Origin: Cordia subcordata
Lineage: Eukaryota; Streptophyta; Magnoliopsida; Boraginales; Cordiaceae
DNA length: 64,000 nucleotides
Assembly (NCBI GenBank): GCA_028554755.1
Contig: JAPTOF010000007.1
Location: 15,001-79,000, forward strand
Direction of reading: 5' to 3'
The notes below the pieces were generated by a model. The model worked only from the letters and a program-made list of their open reading frames with translations, did no database searches and was not told the origin of the DNA. How positions within the stretch are numbered: position 1 is the first letter of the stretch; each line of letters starts with the position of its first letter. A program made the translations under genes and the position numbers. Shown in pieces: positions 35,374 through 47,613 of the stretch.

Positions 35374-35640
35374 TATATGTTGTAATATATTAATATAATA
35401 TGTCTTAAGTTATTTTTAACCTTTTTTCTTATATAAATATATATTTTAAATTAAGGATTCAGAGTTCAAACAACTTTACAAATCATGCCTTTTGCTCTTT
35501 TCGACTCTTCACCTTCACTCTTCAAATCTGAGCCCCTCTCTCAGTTGGCTTAATATTGACCTTATATTGTTTTAATAATGCAAATTATATTAAATTAATT
35601 TCTAATTACATTATAAGTTTTGCTTAAGCATATCTTTAAG
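35113..35640. other. AT-rich spacer with a long TA run
   Basis: No gene is seen. A (TA)n microsatellite of about 39 bp lies at 35333-35371. Any right terminus of the Mutator-like element would lie in the first part of this stretch. Confidence 0.5.
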
Positions 35641-37210
35641 TTAGGTAGGTGAGTGTCTTGGATTTGAGCCATGATTAAGAGCATAAGAAGATTTCATCAA
35701 GAATGACTTGGCTTATTCAAGATAAGAAGAGTTCAAATTGAAAGAAGAAGGATATAAAGTCGTAAGAAGGAGATGAGACGGCATAAAGGATATTGGCTTG
35801 CATGCTATATTGTGAATGCCTTAGAATAAGTTACTTATAGCTTACAATCCATGACTTCTTTGCATTGCATTTTAACATTACATCATGTGTCTTTTTATAA
35901 AACTTGGCTATAGCATATTTTGATTGCTCAATTCATTTCAAAAGCTTTAGAGTTTATTTGGCCCATCTTTTAGAGACTCGAAAGTACTTTCTGCGAGTTT
36001 AAAAGTTGAAGCTAACCTGTTTGACTCATTTTTAAAAGAGTATTTACATAAAAGCTGAAGCTGAAAAACCAGAAGCTCCAAGTTAGAGCTTTTCAGAAAA
36101 AGCTTTTGAAAAATTATTTTTATGTCATGTTAAAAATTATTTTTCTTCATTTTTTCTCAAAAGTACTATTTTATATTTTTGAAAATTCAATATTAACCTC
36201 AAAACAATTGAAAGCTGAACTCCTAAAATATAGGGTCAAACAATTAATTGTTTTTATTCAACAACATTTTTAACCATTGCTTAAAGCTTTACAGCTCAAC
36301 ATCTGAAATCTCACCGCTAAGCCAAACAGAGCCTTAGACTCTTTAAAAATCTCCTTTAGGTACTTTTACAATGTCCTGTTACCTTAGATTCAAAAAGAAA
36401 CTCAAAAGGTGCTCTAAAATTGAAGTTTACTTGGCATAGTCAGACCCCAGGCCGGCCACCCGACTCAACACCCTGAGCTCGGCTTTTTCATTTTAGTTTC
36501 TGACCAAGTTTGGTCTTCAGGCCGGTCAATCGGTCCAACGGCTGACCCTAGTCAGAAATCTCAGGCAGTATAGTCGGTCGCACCCCTAGTCGACCGCTCC
36601 TGAGTCTGGGTCATTAAATGTTGTACCCATTTATCACCGTTTGAGAGCTCCTTTAAAACCCCATTTCTTCCCCCATCTTCAGATATGAACTAAGAGTATT
36701 CAAAGCTTATTTCTAAACTTCAACAACCATTTTCAATCATCTTTATTACTTAGAAATCATTATTGTCGAGCTATAACTTGCTATTTTTTTTAGCATTCAA
36801 GAGCCCTTATTTGCTATATTTGTTTATTGAAGCTTTGTGACCCTAAATCATTTATTTCTTCAATTCTTATTATATACACACTCTATAAGCTAGAAAATCT
36901 TAAGAGATACATTTATAGAGCTTGTGAGAGTGTGGGAAAATTCTAAAGAGTAGAACTCTTGGGTTTTTTGAAGTTTAGTTTTAAAGAGTTGTATAACTTG
37001 ATTTTTTTTTTACCAAGTCTTGAAGAAGCATCCATAGTGGAGGTATTGAAGTCTTAAGCGGAGCATCCTTAGGTGGTGAACGTAGGCAAGACCAAGCCAC
37101 CTAAAAATCGTTCTATCTCTACCTTAGCTTACATATTATTTGTTGATTGCTAAGTGTTTAATAATTTGTCTAATTGAATTTGTTTGCTTTGTATGATAAA
37201 TTTTTAATTG
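35641..37210 (+). mobile_element. Probable LTR-retrotransposon remnant
   Basis: The text around 36660-37130 has the look of a plant copia LTR: a promoter-like TTTAAAACCCC, a leader, then GTGAACGTAGGCAAGACCAAGCCACC, resembling the 'GTAG..ACCGAACCACG' segment of such LTRs. No primer-binding site, target duplication or coding region was found. At about 35945-36330 it seems interrupted by a fold-back element with ends TTTATTTGGCCC and GCCAAACAGAGCC. Limits are approximate. Confidence 0.3.
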
Positions 37211-39400
37211 GGAAAATTGCCCAATATATTAATTCATCTCCCCCTTTCCCCCTTAAGATATTTGCCCCAACATACACACACACACTCTCTCTCTCTTTCT
37301 TTGTCTCAATCTATCTCAAGAATATACTGTTGAATTGTGTTTTTTATTTATGCTTTGGACTTGTGAGTTATGATTCGTTGGCAGGGACGAAACTAAAAGG
37401 GGGCAGCTGGGTCACAGCCCCCCTATGTGTCAAAAAAAATATTTATGTGTATATAATTTTTTTATAAAAAAAAATTCTTACAGCCCCCCTTTAATTTTTT
37501 TCTCTTTTGTTTGAAATTATTGTTATGATTATTGTTATATATTCACTCTCACATTAAAGAGAGGAAGATTTGTTTTTTTATTTAATATTATCCCGATGAT
37601 AATTTGCATTCAAATATATAAATAGAACATATCCTCACTGAAGAAAAATATGGCTTTTGAGTCAGTCAGACTTCAAATAAAAAGTTAAGCACTTCGTTGA
37701 TTTTGCCTTGATCCTCAAGGGTTTAGTAAACTAGCTAGAAAAAAGAAAAAAGAAATGATTTTGGCAATTAAATTTTACCACTAATTCTATGATATAATTT
37801 TTGGCATATACAAGAGAATGTTTTTGTATAAGTTGTACTAATACGTAAATTATACATAAACCCTATACACCAAACACTCACTTAACACTATATGTCCCAT
37901 TTTAGTTGTTTTACATGCACTTTATAAATATATTTTAAAAAAAATTAGCTCATCAACACAACACACAATTCTCTCTCATTTCCCTTCTCTCTCTCATTTT
38001 CTTTACACTTCTCTCTTATCTCACTTTTCTCTCTTCTCTCGTTGTTACGCAAACTTGAACCCTTCGATTTCAATCGAACTTCACCACCACAATCCCCATC
38101 CTCGTACAACCACAACATTACCCTTCAATCTTCATGCTGACTTTGTTTCACTATTGACCACGAGCTACTGCGGCTACCATCTTCTTCACAACACCGGTGA
38201 CTCCACTAGCAACCTCTCCCAAAGTCATCAGCACCAACAGTTTCCTTGCCACATGAAGAACCTAATCGCACAAAATCAACAGCTCACCTCATCACCGAAG
38301 CTACTTACAGTTATGATAAACCATAGGGGGTCACTTGCAATTTACCCAAGAAAAAGCTACCCACAATTGTGTCCTCTTCCTCCATAGCATGATATTTGGC
38401 CTCTAATAGAATAATGTAAAGTTTAAGTTAATTAGTGATGCTTTGTTTAAAATTTGATAATTTCTATATGTAAATATATATATATATATATATATATTAT
38501 GATTAGGATTTTTTTCGTTTAATTCTAAATATAATTGTAATTTGTTATTTTGTTGAATATGTAGGGCATCAATGCGATGCATAAATTTTTAAGAGAAAAT
38601 CAATTTTTGAGGAACTATATATGTGTGTAAATGAGTGTATCCGCTGATCTCGGAGTGCTGGCTCTACCACTATTGATATCAATGCTAAACACAACACTTT
38701 TAACTGCATCAACCTAAGGCATGGCGTTCAACATGGCATTATCAACCTCATCAATCAACTCCAGGACTAAAAAAACTTTAATTGTCACCTTATTCTTTTC
38801 CTCTCGAACCTATTATATTATAATCAACGAAAAATTTATTCTTCTGTCATCTAACCCGAGAAGTGTAGGTCATGAAATTGGACAAACCTTTGACTTAATC
38901 ATCTGATCAAAATTTAATTGTTAGTAATGTCTATAATCATGAAAAGGATTCCTTGATTTGATCCAAATCGATCAAAGATTTTCCTTGTTACATTGTATAA
39001 AAAGTATGATTTTATGCGATAAGCAAATTATAAGTATCCACACATAAGACTATTATGTTGCCCCCTTCTGTCAAATAAGATGTAGACAACAATGCATAAA
39101 GTATAAAATATGTGCAGAAGAAGAATTGTTGTTTTCAAAGTAATTAACAAATGAGATGAAAACAAAGCAAAACCTCAAAATTGGCCATTTCCTTAAAATG
39201 AAAAGAGAAATGGAAAATTGTGGCTTTTTTGCATGCGTCCCCCTCACTGTGTATCAATAAAGTTCTGTTCAGGACATGATCTACCTCTATTGGAACTTAT
39301 AAGCATAAAAATGATACACAGTGAAAGGTATAGAGTTGTCACCCCTAATGTGTTTATATTGATTGTGTATTAATATGTTTTTTTATATTTAAAAAATATT
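37211..39400. other. Spacer upstream of CCME
   Basis: No intact gene is supported. A block at 37383-37440 (CAGGGACGAAACTAAAAGG, then GTCACAGCCCCCC) resembles hAT-type element ends, but no matching right end was found. A (TA)n run lies at about 38476-38498. The plus-strand open stretch at 38055-38387 has low-complexity His/Thr/Pro content and no recognisable domain. Confidence 0.35.
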
Positions 39401-39433
39401 AAATTATTGTATCGTATTTATTTATTATATCAC

Positions 39434-39439
39434 CACGTG
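39434..39439. promoter_or_regulatory. G-box (CACGTG) upstream of CCME
   Basis: A perfect CACGTG lies about 185 bp upstream of the CCME start codon. Possible bZIP/bHLH binding site, by motif only. Confidence 0.35.
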
Positions 39440-39621
39440 CTCCGGACGGAATATTTGACCACCGGGAGTTCTTTTCTCCTCTGGGTCCTCCACTCTAATT
39501 CGTTAATTCTGCTCAACCCCATAAACCCTAAACACTTTCGACTTTTTCTCAAATATTCCACCGGACGCTTAATTGTATCATTCAGAAAAAAAGGGAATAC
39601 AGAGAAAGGAGAAAAGTCTCG

Positions 39622-40413
39622 ATGGCCTACCGACTTTCCACTCGCCTCACGTCTCTCCTCCTCCGCCACCACTATCGCAGTACCACAACCACCACCCTCC
39701 TCCATCACTTCTCCACCATCCCTCAGCCCCATTATTCAACTTCCCCTCCGATCACCCCCTTCTCCATCCGCTTCCTCTCAACCAGTCGTTCTCACCGTCC
39801 AACCCGGCCGGACATCGGAGCCCGAGCCAGACAACTCCAAACCCGACGTCTCTGGACCTACGCCTTAACCTTCAGTTGCATAGCTGGCTTCATCGTCATC
39901 GTCCTCAACCAATTCCAAGACCAATTAGTCTTTTACGTAACCCCAACCGATGCTCTATCAAAATACCAATCGAACCCATCGAAGAGCAAGTTCCGCTTAG
40001 GAGGCCTCGTGCTAGACGGCAGCGTCACTCAAATACCTTCATCACCCGAAATGGAATTCGTCATCACCGATTTGATCACTGATATCTTGGTCAAATACGA
40101 GGGCTCTTTGCCCGATTTGTTCCGCGAAGGCCACTCCGTTGTGGTCGAGGGTTTCATCAAGCCCTTCACTGAGGAAATGAAGAAGGAGGAGGAGGGTATT
40201 TTGCGTAAACGGAATTTGGAGGTCACTCATAAGGCCAGGACTGGGGATTGTTATTTTGCAGCAGCTGAGGTTTTGGCCAAGCACGACGAGAAGTATATGC
40301 CCAAAGAAGTGGCTGAGGCGCTCGAAAAGAATAAGAAGATAATGCAACAGGAGGAAGAGGAAAGAGCTGTCGCCGCTTCTGCTGGTTCAACAACTACTGT
40401 GGGTGCAGCATAA
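39622..40413 (+). CDS. CCME: Cytochrome c maturation haem chaperone CcmE, mitochondrial
   Basis: CcmE binds haem covalently and hands it to apocytochrome c in the system I (Ccm) maturation pathway, which plant mitochondria retain from bacteria. The gene is a single exon of 263 aa. Residues 1-60 are rich in Arg, Ser, Thr and His with almost no acid, as expected for a mitochondrial presequence. A membrane anchor spans ~78-96 (LWTYALTFSCIAGFIVIVL). The OB-fold periplasmic-type domain follows, with FRLGGLVLDGSV and VVVEGFIK. The haem-binding His is at 221 in LAKHDEKYMPKEV, the plant/bacterial H-D-E-x-Y motif. The C-terminus is a charged helix. The ATG at 39622 starts the presequence; no intron is needed. 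It is flanked by long gene-poor spacers. Confidence 0.95.
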   Translation: MAYRLSTRLTSLLLRHHYRSTTTTTLLHHFSTIPQPHYSTSPPITPFSIRFLSTSRSHRPTRPDIGARARQLQTRRLWTYALTFSCIAGFIVIVLNQFQDQLVFYVTPTDALSKYQSNPSKSKFRLGGLVLDGSVTQIPSSPEMEFVITDLITDILVKYEGSLPDLFREGHSVVVEGFIKPFTEEMKKEEEGILRKRNLEVTHKARTGDCYFAAAEVLAKHDEKYMPKEVAEALEKNKKIMQQEEEERAVAASAGSTTTVGAA

Positions 40414-43400
40414 AGAATGGGTATACTACTGGTCATCAGTCTTTTGCCGATTTTCCTTATGCTTATAGTACTTCAGAGAGTTCATAGAGATTTATCTGCA
40501 GGATGCATAAATGTTTATGTATGCCATTTTTGGATACATATAATTCTTTTTTATAGTTAATGGTAATTGATTGAGATAACTTCACATATTTGTTGTTGTA
40601 TTGACATATCTTTTCGATTCTAACAGCATTGATGTATCAGTCCCCAGAAATTGATGGGAAGGTGGGCTTTCTAAAAGTTAATGAATAAATGCACTTGATT
40701 ATTCTTTTGTTTATGTTTAATTTCTCATGTAAGTGTTGTAGGGAGTAAGGAAATATTAGTTGCATGATTGAGGGCATTTGCTTCTTTCTGAACGTTATGC
40801 TTTATTGTGCTTTTGTTACTTATTCATTTAATTCAGATTCTTTTGCAACTTCTTTTACTATTTACATTGTTCCTTTCCTCTTTGCAATGTGTTTTTTTTT
40901 TTTGGGATTCTGAATAACTTTTATCAACATAATAGATGGTGTTAGATCAAGGATATCTAGTTTCTTGAGACTGTTCATTTTATTCTGCTTGTTTTGATGA
41001 CTGATCCTGCTCCAATTCTATTCATCTAATTCTCGCTATTTTGTAATTGGAACATATTTTGGGCGTAAAAACTTGTGGTTCTAATATTTCTATCTTTGCA
41101 GGTCAATGAACTCGTAAAACATGAATGAATTAGTAGTTACATGGTGTTAACCTGTTTTTTTATTTATTTGGTGAACAAAAAGCAGTAAGGGAAGTACCAA
41201 AAAATATAAAAAGTAAAAAACTGAGGGAGAGATCAAAATGATGCAGGCTCATTTGTGTACTTGGCCAGTCAAGCTTAAGCTAATTTAGAGATCTTTGGGA
41301 TTTGATTACCAAGGAATATAGACTTTACAAATAAAGCCCGAGAATTGGCATTTCGTTGCTGTCCTCTTATATGCATATGGGTTAGAATTATTTATGTTTC
41401 GAATGTGCCTACAATGTAGCACCCACTATCTTAGAAGAATAGAGTATGGTGTGGATCAACCAAAAGAGGTATGCATAAAATTATTTGCCTCGAGGAGGAA
41501 TTTGAGAATTTCATCTGTTTTCTCGTTTTAGAAAGGTGAGGATTTTCAAGAACAGGAATCTTATGAAACGTTGGGAATCTCTTATGGAAATCATCCACTC
41601 TTGAAACGTATTTTAATGCCTGAAAGTTGGATAGGATGGCAAAGGATTATATTGCGCCCAATTTTTACGAAATTCAAGCTGCTCATTGAATGACAAGAAA
41701 CTAGTTCCACTTATACAATTTCCAGTTTCAGTTATCTAAAGATTGTATATTATGTTCTAGATTAACCAGAACAATGGAAGTCACATTTTTATTAGGGAAT
41801 TCTGGATAGGCTAAGAAAAGGCAGTCTGGGATTCATTGGATTCTTATTTTATTTGGAAGATACTTATTTTGGACGAGCCAAACCAATAGGATGAACCAAT
41901 TGAGTTCTGCATTTTTGGCTTATACACGCATCGTATTGAATTGACTCCTGGACAGGTAGCTTTAGTGCAAACTGTTGATTTTTTTAACTAGTAAATACAT
42001 ATTGACTCACTTTGTGTACTGCATATTTTTTTAGTTGTTTCTTTCATTTGCTTTCTTTCTTGTTGGGACTCTTTGCATCTTATACATAGACTTGTTTGAA
42101 GTTTTTAAGTTGCCATAAGTGAATCAAGTGAAAGAGCTTGTGATTGTGATATTCTGCATAGAACATTGAACAATACATTCAAGAGGTTTAATTTGGCCAT
42201 GAGAAGCAAGCATAGAAAAACTTTCCTCAAACTGCATTATGCCGAGGACTGGATGAGTCTCGATGCATAGGCATACACTTTCATCACATAATCACTTTCT
42301 ATTATTTTAAGAAAGAGGAGGAAGGGAGTTTGAGGTTTTGAACCAGGGGTATCTGAGAAGAGTGATTGCTTTTGGACAACATGAAATTACTGGCTAGATG
42401 AGTTCTAGAACGGTGGTTCGTTCTTCATTTAGTGTTGTAGAAATGTGTTTAATTGATTTACAATAAAGATATGGTCGAGGCATCAGCAGTATCTAGCAGT
42501 TGTGTTTTGGATCACTAGTTGAAAACATGTTATTCTGCTTGCAGCCTATGGTATCCAAAGTTTTTAGCAAGTTGATTCATTTATCTTCTATGAGTGCTGT
42601 AACTTTTGAGGGTTTGGTGAAAACTTAATCTAGACACGCACACACACTGTGTTTGTTTGCTGAAGTAGTCTCTGTTGCTTACTAAAGATGGTTGTGCTTG
42701 CCAACTTATGGATATCTGTAGTGTGTGTGATAGAGAACACTATTGCCATGGGCATGTGGAAGTGCCAGGTCTTGTCAAATTAGCAGATAATAACCATGTA
42801 TGTATATGGAGTCTATTCACCATCAGATCACTGTATTTGGATGGAAGACCTTAAAGATCTCCTATAAATTGAAAGCTTTGCGAGCTTGCTAGTAAAAGTA
42901 TTGACCGTCATGAGGCTTGTGGAGAGGTGGTCAAGGGTTTCAACTTTCAAGTGTAGATATTTTGGCGAAAGACTGAATATGGAGGGACCAAATAATTTGG
43001 AGAGGATATTAGACAAACGCCAGATGATAGTATTAAGTTTCAAAGCATGGACATTGCAAAGTTCCATTTGGAAGGTTAACTAAGAAGTGAGTTCAAATGA
43101 GGAATTATCTACATATATCAACAATAGGCTAATCTACAAAATTATTCTAATACCAGGGAAAAAAAAGGAAGAAAGGAAGAAAATATTACTCCAAATTGGC
43201 GTTCTGTTTGACATCGCTTGTGGCTTATATTATTATAAAACGTGTTGAAGCGAACGATAACCTTATTCCAACTGTTCTTTACTGGTATCTGGCAGTTGAC
43301 TTTTGTTATGAAGACGGAGTGCGGCATACTTATGTTGTTTACACTTTTGGCCATTTGGTACGATAGGGTGACTTGGAAGGAAATAGCTACTAATGGTAGA

Positions 43401-43930
43401 ATAAAAGTTATGACGTAATGTTCATAAAATACTTTTCTTTTCCCTTTTATGTTTGGTTGAAATCATAGAAAATTTAGAATGTGATGCCTATTATTTCATT
43501 TTATATATTTGGTAACATTATTTTAACAAGTTAAAATATAATGAAAATCAACTCAATTGACCAAAATATTTTTATTCATTGTTTTGGCATAAATTAAGAT
43601 TAGTGCATGACAATTAATTTATTTTATGCAACTTAGGAAAAAAGGTATATCTGGTATTAAGTTATAAACTTATAAGTATTATAGAACAGAAATTGACATT
43701 GTCTAGTTTATTTCATTAGAATGGGCTTTTAACTCCAATTAGCCCTTCATTCCCAACTGCGATTGATCCTCCTAATAAAGAAATTAGAAGTTGAAATGAC
43801 AATTTTTGCTTTTTCTGGGCAATTCCAACATATCAAAAGAGTCTTTTGTTTTTTATCACCTGTTTTCGACTTCAATTTTGTCACTTATTCGGGTTTGGAT
43901 ATTTCCAATATGATATCATGTATTTTATCA
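40414..43930. other. Spacer downstream of CCME
   Basis: The first few hundred bases are probably the CCME 3' UTR. The rest is AT-rich unique-looking sequence without a long open frame, known domain or bounded repeat that I could recognise. Confidence 0.4.
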
Positions 43931-43939
43931 AATATTTGG

Positions 43940-45002
43940 GGGTGAATTGCTCAACTCTTTCCTGTGGTCTGACAAATGTGCACAACACCCCTGTGATTAG
44001 GAAATTAGTGGATTGCTCCCTTATGGTTTTTGAGAAGGTGTATACGTCCCCATAAAGCTAACTACGGTTAGTTTTTTGACGGATTTTTAAAAAATATCTA
44101 TTTTGCCCTTATGTTATTTCATAAAAAGTCTACTTTACCTTTATTTTATTTAAAAAATTAAAAATAAAATTTAAACAAAATCGACCCAAACCAACCCACC
44201 ACCCCACCCCGTTGCCGGTGCCACCCTCCTCTCCACCGCCACCACCTCAATCCCTTTCATCACCACCAGGAGTAAGTACTATAGCAACAACAACAAGCAA
44301 AAGATCCAAAGTGAATGCACCCAAATATCAATTCGTCCTCATCCACTATCTCCCCTCCAATAATTCACACCACCACCACAGCAACGATCGACACTGTGAT
44401 GTCACCACCAATAACGCAATCTTTTCAGATGGGAACATGTCGAACACACACATTGAACACACTTTGATGGGGAAAGGGGAAAGGGGCTGCAATGGAGGAG
44501 GGGGTGGGGGAGAAGGTGCCGACAAGGAGGGAGTTGGGGGGTGCCGATGGGGGAAGCGAGTGGGGGGTTGGGGAGGGAAGAGGGATGGGGCTAACTGGGG
44601 TAACGGGACGGGGTGCTGACAGGGGTAAGGGGTAGTGCAGCTGGGTTAAGGGGATAGAGGGTGCTGCATGGGGAAGGGGTTGCTGCGTAAGGGTAGGGGA
44701 AGAGAGGAAGAAGATGATCTTTTTGTTTTTAAGTTTTTAATAAATATCTTTTATTTTAATTTTATTTTAACACATTTTAAGGGTAAAATAGTCCATTAGT
44801 TATATTTGAAATCAAAATAATCAAGCAGCATCTCATTCTACGCACGTGAAGCTCAAAAATCGTCATCTTAGATGAAAATACTAACGGAGGGAGTCGACGT
44901 ACACTCTCGTTAAAACTGTAGGGGGTGTCTTAGCTAATTTTCTAATCACAAGGGGGTGTTGTGTACATTTGTCAAACCACAGGGGTATTGTGCAATTCAC
45001 CC
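43940..45002. mobile_element. Non-autonomous Mutator-like element with 9-bp target duplication
   Basis: Both ends begin GGGTGAATTGC and share a terminal inverted repeat of about 70 bp containing CCTGTGGT(C/T)TGACAAATGT and ACACAACACCCC. An exact 9-bp target duplication, AATATTTGG, lies at 43931-43939 and 45003-45011. This is the Mutator signature. The 1,063-bp element holds a GC-rich middle (about 44190-44700) with C-rich then G-rich blocks. It has no transposase domain, so it would depend on another MULE for mobility. The open stretch at 44212-44619 has low-complexity Pro/Gly composition and is not called a gene. Confidence 0.88.
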
Positions 45003-45136
45003 AATATTTGGGACAAATTCCGAGTAGATTCTTCTTACTTGAATATGATTTGAATATCAAACATTTTTTCTTGAAAATTAATACACATTTGTAAGTTAAA
45101 TATTAACACATTTGTAAAAATACACGAAATCACCAC

Positions 45137-46454
45137 TAGGCCTGATCATGGGATGGGATGGTTCGAGATTTCAATTAATTTCTATCCCGTCCCAAAATTT
45201 TGGGATATGCATTTTCACTATCCCGTTCCTGTCCCAATATATTTGCCTCCTATCCCATCACATCCCAAATGTCTTAGAGATTTCGGGACAGGACAGTTCG
45301 GGTTTTAGGACGAAATTCTATTTTCAAAATAAATAATAATAAAATAACAAATTTAGTTTTCAAAACCATTATTCATGCAAATTAGAAAAACTTCATTTCA
45401 ACTTGCCACAATTAGAAATAGTAAATAACAATTATAAATATTAATGTCAACTAAGAGATGGAAACGAAACATAAATAAAGCCTAGATTCTTGTACTCTAT
45501 CTATGTTCGCTTATATGGCATCTTCAAAGTTTTTCAAATTAAATTATAATTTTAAAATTCTGTATTAAATTTTCTTTAAATTTTAGTTTTAATTTATAAT
45601 TTAAAAATCATTTCTATAATTGTAATGGAAATATTTAAAATTAAAAAAATTCTTTTATGGATCCCAAGTTCAATAAATTATTGGAATAAATAAAAACTCA
45701 TTACTAGTTATTTTTCTAAAAAAGAGAGGGGAAAAAGTATTTTAACTTTATATATATATATATATGTTATATAGATAGATATAGTATAGATTTTTTTTTT
45801 TTGGTTTCTCTTTATTTGATTCACGATTCAATTGATATTTTTAATTTTTCTAATCTTTGATGTTAGTGACATTTTTCACGTGATACATTTCCATTTTGCG
45901 AGCTATACAATTGATTTCTAGTTTTGTACCCTCTATTACATTTACTTATGTGGCAACATTAAAATTTTAAAATTAAACTTTATATAAATTACAGAGATTA
46001 ATTAACATAAAGGATAAGAGATGTCTTTAAAATGTGGAAAATTAGGTAGGTAGAGTTAGAAATGTAAAAGGGATTTTAAAATAATATATATAATTTTATA
46101 TCATTATATATGTATATACGATATAATAATAAGAATTGTTTATTTTAAAATAATAATAACAATAGTATAATTATAATAATTATTATATATTTTAAATAGT
46201 ATATTATATATATATATATTATTCTATAATTATATTTTTTTCAGTTTGGGACCGAATTTATGGAATGAGACGAGACGATTTAGATTTTGGGATGGGATGG
46301 GATAAAGGGTGTATCCCTATCTCGTCCCAAAATTTCAAATTCGGGATGGTATGGGATGGAATACTAAAAAAATAATCGGGATTTTTCAATTCGGGATAAT
46401 TTAGTATGGGATTTCGATCTGGTACGGATATCCCACGTCCCATGCCCAACCCTA
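45137..46454. mobile_element. Non-autonomous hAT-type element
   Basis: The left end TAGGCCTGATCATGGGATGG is mirrored at the right as TAGGGTTGGGCATGGGACG (reverse complement). It is flanked by the 8-bp duplication ATCACCAC (45129-45136) and ATCACCAT (46455-46462), which match at seven of eight positions. TAGG(G)CTG-x-x-CA-x-GGG ends with an 8-bp duplication fit plant hAT elements. The 1,318-bp body is AT-rich, with GGGATGGGAT repeats near both ends and no transposase. Confidence 0.8.
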
Positions 46455-46462
46455 ATCACCAT

Positions 46463-47608
46463 CAGCATGCGACCAATTTATGAGTGTATTTTTGTGTAAG
46501 TTTACTTTGCAATGTTCTGTCAATGTATGAAAGTTAATGAAGGAGTGTGAAAAACTGCAACATTCGATAATTCGAAAATTGGTTATGTATGTCTGTGTGT
46601 GTATATATATACACACACACTAATTCCCACCTTTTTGTATAGAATATGCAAGTTTGTTGGAGAAGCAAAATATTACACTCTTTCTGCTTTTGGAGATTTA
46701 TATTCTTCTATTTTATTAGATGAAATTTCAATAAACTAGATCTTCCTATCCCATATATTCTCTAGTATGTCTTTATCAGAGAGATGTGCACAGGAAATAA
46801 ACCATGAGATTTCTAGTCACCTGCATACGCTTGTTACAGACTATATCAAGATCCACTTTTGAGATTACCTTATTAGTAAAGTTACCCTCAATTAGTCCAC
46901 CTAGACCTTTGTCATCAAATGGATTGGTTTATTAGCACACTCACGCCAAGTGCTACCATCTCATCCAGTTCCCCAAAAGTGGGCTAGGTTCAAGGGTACG
47001 CACCTAGTAGTTGTGAGCCTAAGATTAAAGGTAGCCCCAAAACCCAGTTCTGCAATTTTTTTTTTTTTGAACCACATGCATCAAAAGATGCAACCACGGC
47101 TCCTAAGGGATACACTTTGACCCAAATCAACCAAAGTTATCAAAAAGATTACTTTACGTTTTTCTTTTCCACTCAAAATTATATGCAAACTAGAAAGTTA
47201 TTCTTTTAATAATTTTCTTGTACTGAAAACACAAATTTTCCCATGAAATAGTTGTTCTCTCTTTTTTTTTTTGTTGACTTAGGGCTTGTTAGACAAAATT
47301 AGATGATGAATGTTAAATGACATAAAAAAAATATTGGTATTACGTTATTATTGTTTTGATAAATATAATTATTATTACTATGATTAAAATAAGAAAATTT
47401 ATTTTATAATTTGATACATGCTTCTTATAATAATATTTTATCATTAAAGTATAACAAAATAATTTTTTGATAAATTAGTTTTGTTAATATAGTGAAAATA
47501 TTTATTACTATAGAGATATTTTAATTGAGTTAAAAAATTATTTTGTCAAGAAAAATAATAGATGGACAAATAAGACTTACACTTTTTTTTTACTAGATTT
47601 GATATAAA
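46463..47608. other. Spacer between hAT-type and TRIM elements
   Basis: AT-rich sequence with short TG and AC repeats near 46590-46620. No gene or bounded element recognised. Confidence 0.4.
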
Positions 47609-47613
47609 TAGTG

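Noticed and set aside
38055..38387. Small His/Thr-rich protein gene
   Set aside because: Low-complexity composition, no recognisable domain and no matching splice or promoter structure.
39407..40082. Alternative overlapping plus-strand frames at CCME
   Set aside because: They are out of frame with CcmE and Pro/Ser-rich because of codon composition. The 263-aa frame matches CcmE along its whole conserved part.
44212..44619. Pro/Gly-rich 135-aa open frame
   Set aside because: It lies wholly within the MULE-type element and is low-complexity translation of C-rich and G-rich blocks, with no domain.
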